Shown here piece by piece: positions 39,366-46,387 of a DNA stretch of 64,000 nucleotides. The position numbers and the translations under genes are program-made. The notes beneath the pieces are model-generated. The model had not been told where the DNA came from. It worked only from the letters and a program-made list of their open reading frames with translations, and did not search any database. Numbering within the stretch: position 1 is the first letter of the stretch; every line of letters starts with the position of its first letter. This DNA comes from Cytophagales bacterium (GTDB lineage: Bacteria > Bacteroidota > Bacteroidia > Cytophagales > Cyclobacteriaceae): the NCBI GenBank assembly GCA_033344775.1, contig JAWPMT010000002.1, forward strand, positions 248,001 through 312,000, in the 5' to 3' direction.

Positions 39366-40142
39366 ATGAAGATCGCTACAGTTTCAGAGAGTAAGGCTTT
39401 CGAACAGAAGGTCAGTACTTTACTTGGGGAGAACTTCTCATATAAGAGCATCAATCCTAACGACACGATCGAAAACGCCCTACGACGTGATAACATTGAT
39501 TGTGTCATATTCGAGATTCAGTATCAGGTACAATTGATCTCTTCTATCATCGAGAACCTGAAGCAGAAATTTCCTGTAGTTCCTCACGTCTGTATCACAC
39601 CGAATGACATAGATTTTGATGTGATCAGGCGTTTTGGAGTAATCGGCGTGGAACGGGTACTGAGCCTTTCGCGCTTAGCTATGCTGAAGCGCGTGATCAA
39701 TGATCTGATCATTGATAATTGTAGCAAAGTATATCGGTATGAGTTTGGATTGAAAGATGAGTATCCATCAAAGATCCTTAATCAGACAATCTACAAAATT
39801 GAGGAAGAATATCTCAATATTCTGAATACCAGTGAGTTAGCTCAATATGTGGAGGTGACCGATAGTACGCTATCCCGAGAATTTAAAAAGTACGACCTCA
39901 TCAGCCCCAAGCGACTCTTGTTGTATTTCAAAGTAAGTCATGCATTGAAATTGATGAGAAACCAGGGCCTTAGCATGAAGGAGATCATTCATTTATCTGG
40001 CTTTACCAGTGAAAAAAGGTTCTATGATTTTTTCGCTAAGCTACTCCCATACTCACCAGGGGAATGCAGAAAGCTGATTTTGGTTAAAGGGATGAATGGC
40101 TTTTGGTGCGAAGTGGGAAAAACCATATTAATGACACAATAA
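39366..40142 (+). CDS. AraC-type transcriptional regulator with degenerate receiver-like domain
   Basis: 258 aa. The first ~120 residues look like a receiver/flavodoxin-type alpha/beta domain (MKIATVSESKAFEQKVSTLL, DNIDCVIFEIQ) lacking a clear phospho-acceptor. The C-terminal ~100 residues are an AraC HTH: LAQYVEVTDSTLSREFKKYD, then FKVSHALKLMRNQGLSMKEI and IHLSGFTSEKRFYDFFAKLL ending in SPGECRK. It is the second gene of the RiPP region, 12 bp upstream of the first oxygenase gene, so it is probably a pathway-specific activator. Confidence 0.87.
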   Translation: MKIATVSESKAFEQKVSTLLGENFSYKSINPNDTIENALRRDNIDCVIFEIQYQVQLISSIIENLKQKFPVVPHVCITPNDIDFDVIRRFGVIGVERVLSLSRLAMLKRVINDLIIDNCSKVYRYEFGLKDEYPSKILNQTIYKIEEEYLNILNTSELAQYVEVTDSTLSREFKKYDLISPKRLLLYFKVSHALKLMRNQGLSMKEIIHLSGFTSEKRFYDFFAKLLPYSPGECRKLILVKGMNGFWCEVGKTILMTQ

Positions 40143-40154
40143 TCTTTGATAATC

Positions 40155-40889
40155 ATGAATGATCTGGGAGTAAAAATCAACATAGATTATAAGCAGGTAA
40201 CATTGATAAAGAATGTTCTTCCGAATGACCTTTATCTTTCTTTAAGGCAACGATTCGCTTCATTGGAAGGGTTTCAAACGCATGGTAAATTCCTGTGGTA
40301 CGACTATCGAAATATTCCACCACGAAATGTAGTTGAGGAGATCATCACTTACTTATCTTCTTATGTCGACCCAGAAGGCAATCTCGAAGGTGTTGAATGG
40401 TGGATGAGAATTCGTCCGGCCGATGAATTAAAGCCACTTCATTTTGACAAGGATGAAAAGCTGTTTGCCAGGGAAAGCAAGCTTGCTTTTCCAGCGATGG
40501 GAAGTGTTTTCTACTTTGGGGAGAATGGCGGTGCCACGTTGGTATTGGATCAAAGTGCTGATCCGGAAACTCGGGAACACCGGCCTCAGGTCCCTACGCA
40601 TGGGGCCATGTCATCACCCGACCACAACCAGTACTTATTATTTCCAGGAAACTTACGACACGGAGTTTTGAGTGCCAGTGACGACAATATCAATGATGAT
40701 GTACGCATGACCCTATTGATCAACTGGTGGAACAAAAAACCATTAGAGGAAAATTTCCCAATGAACTGGGAAGACATCCCTGAAGACAACTTGTTCAGAA
40801 AGACACTGGAGTATTCACTGTGGAAGGATGAGCAGAGGGGTCACGAGCCAAATATATCATTATTGGAATTTGAAGAATTAGAAGATTAA
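40155..40889 (+). CDS. 2OG-Fe(II) oxygenase, RiPP hydroxylase candidate
   Basis: 244 aa from the ATG at 40155 (an upstream in-frame TTG at 40146 is rejected). The iron-binding triad is visible: H96-x-D98 in KPLHFDKDE and distal His169 in NLRHGVL, followed 15 residues later by Arg184 (DVRMTLLINWW) for 2-oxoglutarate binding. Such enzymes hydroxylate amino-acid side chains. In this context the precursor peptides are the likely substrate. The gene ends one base before the next oxygenase gene, indicating tight co-expression. It is one of five Fe(II)/2OG-type enzymes in the cluster. Confidence 0.85.
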   Translation: MNDLGVKINIDYKQVTLIKNVLPNDLYLSLRQRFASLEGFQTHGKFLWYDYRNIPPRNVVEEIITYLSSYVDPEGNLEGVEWWMRIRPADELKPLHFDKDEKLFARESKLAFPAMGSVFYFGENGGATLVLDQSADPETREHRPQVPTHGAMSSPDHNQYLLFPGNLRHGVLSASDDNINDDVRMTLLINWWNKKPLEENFPMNWEDIPEDNLFRKTLEYSLWKDEQRGHEPNISLLEFEELED

Positions 40890-40890
40890 T

Positions 40891-42219
40891 ATGGAGGTCT
40901 TGCAAATCAATACAGTGCCGATCCTGGACGAATTAGATTGGGATCGATTCATGGAGGAATTTTGGGACAAATCCCCTGTGATCATAAAGGGGTTTTCGAA
41001 GCAACCGGTGCTCACTCAAGAGGATTTGTTGAAGCTGGTACAGCTTCAGGGAAATAGAATCCTTGACGGGAAAACAGCAGAACTGACTTTGTACGATAAG
41101 CATAGAGTCTCCTTGTCGGGGACTCATGCTTCACGACGGTATCTCACCGGAATAGAACCCTATTTGCCAGATGGGCAAGAGAAGCATCTTTCAGATTACC
41201 TTTTTGGTCTTACCGAACATGAAAGGTTTAATGAGTTCTGCTTGTATTCCAATGCACCTCATACCTATGAACATATCTGGAAAGCGATGAGACCGGTTTT
41301 CAAATTAATTTTTGAAGGGACAAAGATCTCTCCGGCTGGAATGAATACGGACTTGTTCATTGGAAATTATCAACGAACCAATTTTGGAGCCCATCGAGAT
41401 CAGTTGTCCAATTTTATGTTCATGTTGTTTGGAACAAGGCGCATGTTATTATGGTCAGATCATGTATGGAAAAACGTACTTGGAAATCCTGACAACAATA
41501 AGTTGATAGTGCATGACTATGAAGCGTTCAGAAGTGAGGCACTTGTCGCTGAATTGTCTCCAGGAGATGTTTTGTATTGGCCAATGGAGTACTGGCACGT
41601 TGGTGAAAACGATGGCAAGCTCTCCGGGTCTATTAATGTGGATTATGTCCAACCAGACAAGCAAACATATCTGGATAGTGTCTTGACTCAGGCATTAAGT
41701 AAGGTTGTCAGACAAGAATCTGCCAATCATAGAACGTACTACGATCTGGACTACTTCGTCTTTGAGCCTGACCAACAGAAACAGATGGACTTACCGGACA
41801 ACCTCGAACAACGATATAATTTGTTGATTGAAAACTTTGACAAAGAGAGTTTATATGAGTTCTTTCTGAATTCCGAGTGGACCAGGAAAATGAGTGCAAT
41901 GGGTTTTAACAAGGGATTGAAACCTAGAACCTCTGTTTTGTTGAGCTCCAGTACAAATATCCTTTCCGATGCTGATTTTCCAGTTTTCTTCAAGCGCTAC
42001 AATGACAAAATGATACTTTCTCATAGTGGTGTTTCAAAAGTCCTGGATATGGATTCGACATTACTGTCTATGGTCCAATATGTGAACAATGGTTGGGAGG
42101 GCTCAGTGCTTGAACTACATGAGCGATTATCACAAAATGGCAGCTATGAAGAGGAAACTTTCTATAACCATTTGGCTGCTTTGTATGAGATACATGCAAT
42201 AGAGATCATTTCAGCCTAG
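40891..42219 (+). CDS. JmjC/cupin-type oxygenase with C-terminal winged-helix/RRE-like domain
   Basis: 442 aa. Core JmjC (cupin_4-like) motif H168-R-D170 in FGAHRDQLSNFMFMLFGTRR and distal His236 in YWPMEYWHVGEN, consistent with Fe(II)/2-oxoglutarate binding. The last ~90 residues (FPVFFKRYNDKMILSHSGVS and onward to LAALYEIHAIEIIS) have the beta-hairpin plus three-helix pattern of PqqD-like RiPP recognition elements. However, ribosomal oxygenases of this family also carry a winged helix there, so the function of that domain is open. Starts one base after the previous stop. Likely a peptide hydroxylase acting on the precursors. Confidence 0.85.
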   Translation: MEVLQINTVPILDELDWDRFMEEFWDKSPVIIKGFSKQPVLTQEDLLKLVQLQGNRILDGKTAELTLYDKHRVSLSGTHASRRYLTGIEPYLPDGQEKHLSDYLFGLTEHERFNEFCLYSNAPHTYEHIWKAMRPVFKLIFEGTKISPAGMNTDLFIGNYQRTNFGAHRDQLSNFMFMLFGTRRMLLWSDHVWKNVLGNPDNNKLIVHDYEAFRSEALVAELSPGDVLYWPMEYWHVGENDGKLSGSINVDYVQPDKQTYLDSVLTQALSKVVRQESANHRTYYDLDYFVFEPDQQKQMDLPDNLEQRYNLLIENFDKESLYEFFLNSEWTRKMSAMGFNKGLKPRTSVLLSSSTNILSDADFPVFFKRYNDKMILSHSGVSKVLDMDSTLLSMVQYVNNGWEGSVLELHERLSQNGSYEEETFYNHLAALYEIHAIEIISA

Positions 42220-42304
42220 CACATAGCTATCGTGAGTCAAATAACGATAGAACAAGTCAAAAAACGACATTGAATTTACTAATCAAGATAAAGAATTTTG
42301 AATC

Positions 42305-43219
42305 ATGACTTTTCAAACAGAGATCACACCCACATTCATCGTAGAAGAACACAACGAAGCCTTCTTCATCTGGAACCAAGCTATTAACGAAGGTATTATT
42401 CCTGAAAAAGGGAATTTTTTGCTGCATTTCGATGAGCATTCCGATTTGCAAATGCCACGATTCAGTACTTCTCTGAATGAGTTCAAAAGAGATACAGAAA
42501 GTCTGCACTACTTTACTTATAACGAAATTGATATTGCTACTTTCATCATTCCCAGCCTTTACCTGGAGATCATTACTGGAATGTGCTGGGTCCGACAAAG
42601 ACACGATCGAGCAGGCACGAAAGAGATGTTTGTAAGATCGTTCAACCAGTCGGGAAAGAAGTTGATTGCTGGTAAAGTAGATGATATCAGAAACACCCGC
42701 TCCAAGTTCGATAACAAGAATTTCATGTTCACTAAATCTCATATAGAAGATTTAGCCTCCATGGATCAACCTGTTATCCTTGATATTGACCTGGACTATT
42801 TCTCTTGCCAGACGGATGCTTATGAATCTAGAGAGACGGTCGTGGAAATTACCAGGGAAGAATATGAACGTTATCAGAACGATCCTTATCACCGAATGAA
42901 TTTCCTTGGTTTTCCAAAGCTATATGCCGTTGAAGAGGAGGGTAGGTATTATTTTCTGATCAATTCCTTTCGGGAAATGTATCATTCTGTAGCTAAGGTA
43001 TCAGAGGAAGAGATCCAACATCGAATTGATCTGATGATCAATAAGTTGAAAGAACTACATGTACAACCGGCACTCATCGATATCTGCAGGTCACGTCACA
43101 GTGGTTATACACCATCAGATCAATGGCAATTCATTGAGGATCAGGTGATTGAAGGACTTAAGAGTCTTTACGATATTGAATTGAGACATATAAATGAATT
43201 GACATATGCAACGGCTTAA
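42305..43219 (+). CDS. UPF0489 family protein, peptide arginase (OspR-like) candidate
   Basis: 304 aa. The N-terminal EEHNEAFFIW and LLHFDEHSDLQMP (residues 39-51; D-x-H-x-D at 43-47) and a second metal motif D160-x-D162-x-D164 in VILDIDLDYFS match the two Mn-binding motifs of the arginase/ureohydrolase fold. UPF0489 is the family to which, as I recall, the peptide arginase OspR of landornamide biosynthesis belongs; that enzyme converts peptidyl arginine to ornithine. The adjacent precursors contain conserved arginines (SRDECR), so an ornithine-forming role is likely but inferred. Its stop overlaps the S41 peptidase start by 14 bp. Confidence 0.85.
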   Translation: MTFQTEITPTFIVEEHNEAFFIWNQAINEGIIPEKGNFLLHFDEHSDLQMPRFSTSLNEFKRDTESLHYFTYNEIDIATFIIPSLYLEIITGMCWVRQRHDRAGTKEMFVRSFNQSGKKLIAGKVDDIRNTRSKFDNKNFMFTKSHIEDLASMDQPVILDIDLDYFSCQTDAYESRETVVEITREEYERYQNDPYHRMNFLGFPKLYAVEEEGRYYFLINSFREMYHSVAKVSEEEIQHRIDLMINKLKELHVQPALIDICRSRHSGYTPSDQWQFIEDQVIEGLKSLYDIELRHINELTYATA

Positions 43220-45149
43220 TAGAATTTTTCGTGGCCTGGTAGTGTTGATCATTACTACCGGTTTTCAAGCGCCTGTAATTGCCCAGTGGAAGGTCGTATT
43301 CTCTCAACAGCAACTCAAACAAGACTTTTATTCCTTGAGGGCGGATAATTACCAAAGCGAGCCAGGTTATTATTTTCCCCCATACGAATACCTGGAAGAA
43401 CCCTTGACCGACGGCTATAATTTACTTGAAGCAGTAGGTAAGGAAGGAAAGACAGGATTGCCGCTTGCTTCGGGTGAGCTTCAGGAAGTTTGGGAGAAAA
43501 ACTTCGAGCCGATGCTCGATTTTTATGCAGACTCGACCATCTTATATCAGCGAGTTCTGGCCAGGTATATTGATGCCTATGCCATTCATTTCTTCCTTCC
43601 TGATGAACAACGCTGGTTAACCAAGAGGTACTCGATAAAACATGAAGGTTATCAGGTACCCGGAGATGAAGATATTTCCGATTGGTCTGAACAGGAGTTG
43701 CCGGCGTATTTCAGGGTGGGCAAGATGGCAATCACCGTAAGTCAGGCAGAACCTCGAGCATATGAGTTTACCGTTGGAGACCTGGTGCTTAGAAACGGTT
43801 ATCGGGAAATAGTTGAAGCGCAGCAGCCATTCATCAACCGGCTGTTTGACAGGGATCCCTTACTCGGTTATGATATCAAGCGTCCTTCAGGATACAGTCC
43901 AAGTCTGATTGCGAATTCACCAGAGTCTTTTTATGCGTGCAAAGATTGCAGAGGTAGTTACTCAGTGATAGGAAGTGAAGAAGATAAAGAGGCTCCTTTA
44001 GTGGTGAAAATCCTGGACCTTTCATTGCAGTACTATCCGTATTATGAGGAAAAAGGGTTAGATAAAGCAGAGATTTATAATGACTTTCAGCAGATTGTTG
44101 AAAATCATCAGCACAAGCCAGAAGACGAGTTTTTACCTAAACTTGAACAATTCGTATTTGAAACGTTTCAGGACCCTCATTTTCGAGTGGAAGTACCCAA
44201 GCAGAAAGCAAAACGCGGAATTTTTCCACTGAGGCTATATGATATTAACAACAAGTTATTCATCGCTGCATCCTTCAAAGAAGAATTAGATCCGTTGCTG
44301 AATAAGGAAGTGATCAAGGTGAATGGGATCGAAGCGTCCTACTTGTTGGACAGTTTGACAAATCTGCAATATGGCGCTCAAGACAGAAGAAGAAGGCTTG
44401 CACTTACACAAATGACGGAGGCTTTTCAATCAGATGCGATTACCATTACTTACCTGGAGGAGAATTGTAACCCTACAGAAATAGTAGTAGAAAGAACAAG
44501 AAAGCCCCGGGTTCCACCAGGTTTTAGGGCTAAGTCCTATGAATTCAAGATGCTGGAAGGCGATATTGCCTACTTCCGAATACTCAAATGGCAACTGGGG
44601 GTATACCTGAGGTTCCTCAATCACTGGGAAGAAATCCAGCAAGCCAAGGGATTAATCATCGATTTGCGTAACAACGGTGGAGGAGAAGCCCTGGGTGCCA
44701 TGCGAATGTTCTCTCTATTCATACCGCATGCCAAGCCTTATAACTACAGCTACTCTTATGTCGGTAACAAGAAAGAAACCACAGTTATAAAACCTAATAA
44801 GGAACGCAGCTTTCCTGTGGACCAGCGAGTGGTGATTCTGGGTAATGAATTGACAGGATGTGCTTCTGAGGAATTTATTTTAGCCATGACCAGATTGGAC
44901 AATGTGCTATTCTTTTCAGGGAATAATACAGGAGGGAGCCTGGCATCTGTTTATGATTTTTATTTCCCTTCTGGCCTTAGGTTCAGAACCAATAGCGCGG
45001 CTGATAAAAATTATTTCCCCGGAGATAAAGTGATTGAAGATCAGGGAATAGAACCTGATGTGTGGATGAAGTATTCTTCCATCTATGATCTGGCTCCTTA
45101 TGAAAACACATTGTTGAACAAAGGTGTAGAGCTACTTGGTGGTAGATAG
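43206..45149 (+). CDS. S41-family peptidase, exported
   Basis: 647 aa. An N-terminal signal peptide (LVVLIITTGFQAPVIAQ) and a C-terminal S41 domain with GLIIDLRNNGGGEALGAM (the tail-specific protease signature) and NELTGCASEEF (residues 547-557). In canonical S41 enzymes the third-last small-residue position of this block is the nucleophilic Ser; here Cys552 appears to occupy that position while Ser554 lies two residues later, so the catalytic residue is uncertain. The signal peptide implies action after export, perhaps on the mature peptide or for self-resistance. It abuts the precursor array directly. Confidence 0.85.
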   Translation: MQRLNRIFRGLVVLIITTGFQAPVIAQWKVVFSQQQLKQDFYSLRADNYQSEPGYYFPPYEYLEEPLTDGYNLLEAVGKEGKTGLPLASGELQEVWEKNFEPMLDFYADSTILYQRVLARYIDAYAIHFFLPDEQRWLTKRYSIKHEGYQVPGDEDISDWSEQELPAYFRVGKMAITVSQAEPRAYEFTVGDLVLRNGYREIVEAQQPFINRLFDRDPLLGYDIKRPSGYSPSLIANSPESFYACKDCRGSYSVIGSEEDKEAPLVVKILDLSLQYYPYYEEKGLDKAEIYNDFQQIVENHQHKPEDEFLPKLEQFVFETFQDPHFRVEVPKQKAKRGIFPLRLYDINNKLFIAASFKEELDPLLNKEVIKVNGIEASYLLDSLTNLQYGAQDRRRRLALTQMTEAFQSDAITITYLEENCNPTEIVVERTRKPRVPPGFRAKSYEFKMLEGDIAYFRILKWQLGVYLRFLNHWEEIQQAKGLIIDLRNNGGGEALGAMRMFSLFIPHAKPYNYSYSYVGNKKETTVIKPNKERSFPVDQRVVILGNELTGCASEEFILAMTRLDNVLFFSGNNTGGSLASVYDFYFPSGLRFRTNSAADKNYFPGDKVIEDQGIEPDVWMKYSSIYDLAPYENTLLNKGVELLGGR

Positions 45150-45286
45150 ATAAAACCTACAAGAGATCTGGAAATGGATTATGGATGTGCAGGACTATTG
45201 TGAAAGCAGGGAATCCATGTGGTGAGTGAGATAATTGTAGCATCACTACTAAGAGCATGGACACAGAGGAAGGTATACTTTTTTGA
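45150..45286 (+). pseudogene. Decayed fifth copy of the RiPP precursor
   Basis: Directly after the S41 stop, the DNA reads I-K-P-T-R-D-L-E-M-D-Y-G, matching the precursor block IKPSKDLEMDYG, then a frameshift (apparent 2-base loss), then DYCESRE in another frame, matching SYCESRD. After an insertion with stop codons the final KSMDTEEGILF and TGA at 45284-45286 match the precursor ending KSADTEEDILF. The leader start is missing. This is a remnant of a precursor gene whose 5' part was lost, perhaps by fusion to the end of the S41 gene. It shows that the array was once larger and turns over by duplication and decay. Confidence 0.8.
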
Positions 45287-45313
45287 ATGAGTAACTATTT
45301 AATTTTTAATACT

Positions 45314-45475
45314 ATGAAAAATCAAAAAAAAGTGAAAGGTTCTGTAAAAGAACTAGTTAAACCTTCCAAAGAGCTGGAAATGGATTATGGCCTGGTACAA
45401 GCTTATTGTGAAACACGAGACGAGTGTAGAAAAGGTAACAAAAGCGCTGATACCGAAGAAGATATCTTGTTTTAA
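45314..45475 (+). CDS. RiPP precursor peptide copy 1, 53 aa
   Basis: Start chosen at 45314 because it aligns with the ATGs of copies 2-4; an in-frame ATG at 45287 would add nine residues not shared with them. The N-terminus is shorter and different (MKNQKKVKGSVKELVKPSKE). The shared block LEMDYGLVQAYCETRDECRK and the end KSADTEEDILF match the other copies. Two Cys sit six apart with an Arg between them and another directly after the second (C-E-T-R-D-E-C-R). It lacks a double-Gly motif. No known precursor family was recognised; identity as a precursor rests on tandem copies beside a radical SAM enzyme, a protease and an exporter. Confidence 0.85.
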   Translation: MKNQKKVKGSVKELVKPSKELEMDYGLVQAYCETRDECRKGNKSADTEEDILF

Positions 45476-45499
45476 TTGAACACCTTAAAATCTAATATC

Positions 45500-45679
45500 A
45501 TGAACAAAGAATCAAAACCAGCTTCCAAACGAAGCATTCAAGGTGAAATCCAGGAGTTGATCAAGCCATCGAAAGAGCTGGAAATGGATTATGGTCTTGT
45601 ACAATCTTATTGCGAGTCTCGAGATGCTTGTAGAAAGGACAACAAGAGCGCTGATACCGAAGAAGATATCTTGTTTTAA
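45500..45679 (+). CDS. RiPP precursor peptide copy 2, 59 aa
   Basis: N-terminus MNKESKPASKRSIQGEIQEL, then the shared block IKPSKELEMDYGLVQSYCES, RDACRKDNK and the terminal SADTEEDILF. Unlike the others it has Ala before the second Cys (RDAC). It lies 24 bp after copy 1; the intergenic and first ~90 bp are nearly identical to those of copy 3, indicating recent duplication. Confidence 0.88.
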   Translation: MNKESKPASKRSIQGEIQELIKPSKELEMDYGLVQSYCESRDACRKDNKSADTEEDILF

Positions 45680-45704
45680 TTGATCATCTAAACGATCTAA
45701 TATC

Positions 45705-45884
45705 ATGAACAAAGAATCAAAACCAGCTTCCAAACGAAGCATTCAAGGTGGAATCCAGGAGTTGATCAAGCCATCGAAAGACCTGGAAATGGATTATGGT
45801 CTTGTACAATCTTATTGCGAGTCTCGCGACGAGTGTAGAGACGGTAACAAAAGTGCGGATACCGAGGAAGATATCCTTTTTTAA
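45705..45884 (+). CDS. RiPP precursor peptide copy 3, 59 aa
   Basis: N-terminus MNKESKPASKRSIQGGIQEL, then IKPSKDLEMDYGLVQSYCES, RDECRDGNK and SADTEEDILF. It differs from copy 2 at five positions, including Gly for Glu in the leader, Asp for Glu before LEMD, and Glu and Asp-Gly around the second Cys. Starts 25 bp after copy 2. It is short and easily missed by length-filtered gene callers. Confidence 0.88.
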   Translation: MNKESKPASKRSIQGGIQELIKPSKDLEMDYGLVQSYCESRDECRDGNKSADTEEDILF

Positions 45885-45909
45885 ATAGTAAATTTTTAAT
45901 CTATATCAT

Positions 45910-46089
45910 ATGAACAAGCAAACAAAACCTGCTTCTGAGAGAAGCATCCAAGGTTCGATCCAGGAGTTGATCAAACCTTCAAAAGACCTGGAAATGGATT
46001 ATGGTCTTGTACAATCTTATTGTGAGTCTCGCGACGAATGTAGAGACGGTAACAAAAGTGCGGATTCTGAAGAGGACATTTTGTTCTAA
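45910..46089 (+). CDS. RiPP precursor peptide copy 4, 59 aa
   Basis: N-terminus MNKQTKPASERSIQGSIQEL, then IKPSKDLEMDYGLVQSYCES, RDECRDGNK and SADSEEDILF. It is the most diverged of the three long copies in the leader, but keeps the whole central block from IKPSKD to DECRDGNKSAD unchanged compared with copy 3. It starts 25 bp after copy 3 and is followed 31 bp later by a strong terminator. Confidence 0.88.
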   Translation: MNKQTKPASERSIQGSIQELIKPSKDLEMDYGLVQSYCESRDECRDGNKSADSEEDILF

Positions 46090-46120
46090 TCAGAGACCAT
46101 TTTACACTTCACAAATCAAT

Positions 46121-46161
46121 CAGAGAGCAGCCTCGATGTTGCTCTCTGTTTTAGCTTTTCC
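46121..46161 (+). terminator. Rho-independent terminator after the precursor array
   Basis: Perfect 9-bp stem CAGAGAGCA (46121-46129) and TGCTCTCTG (46140-46148) with a 10-nt loop, followed by TTTTAGCTTTT. It would let the precursors be transcribed in excess of the modifying enzymes, with partial read-through or antitermination feeding the downstream genes. The remaining ~230 bp to the radical SAM gene contain no recognised feature but probably hold a secondary promoter. Confidence 0.82.
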
Positions 46162-46387
46162 TTAAACAATTCACGCTTATCTTTAGCGTGTTCCATCGGG
46201 GATTCACTCTCCATTCAAAACAACAATAACCAACAACCAAGGGGTCCGTCTACCTTGATTTTATACCAACCCAGTGAGCGATCAGGTTTCTGTTCCTCAT
46301 CTACCGGGTAATTAACCGAAATATTCCTTTCAGGAGATGATATCAATCATGATTCTGGAGTTCACTTCAATTAAACACAGTTGAGCT

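Larger units (their letters stand above)
45314..46089 (+). repeat. Tandem gene-sized direct repeats of the precursor
   Basis: Four units of about 186-205 bp, each a coding repeat plus a 24-25-bp spacer (consensus near TTTTAATTGA..CTAATATCATGAACAAAGA). Units 2 and 3 are the closest pair. A fifth, degenerate unit precedes them (45150-45286). These are not CRISPR repeats: the units are long, coding and have no unique spacers. Confidence 0.85.

Noticed and set aside
45287-45475. Longer form of precursor copy 1 starting at 45287
   Set aside because: The nine extra residues have no counterpart in copies 2-4, whose ATGs align with 45314; the upstream ATG overlaps the end of the degenerate copy.
45150-46089. 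CRISPR-like array
   Set aside because: Repeat units are ~200 bp, coding, and lack unique spacers.
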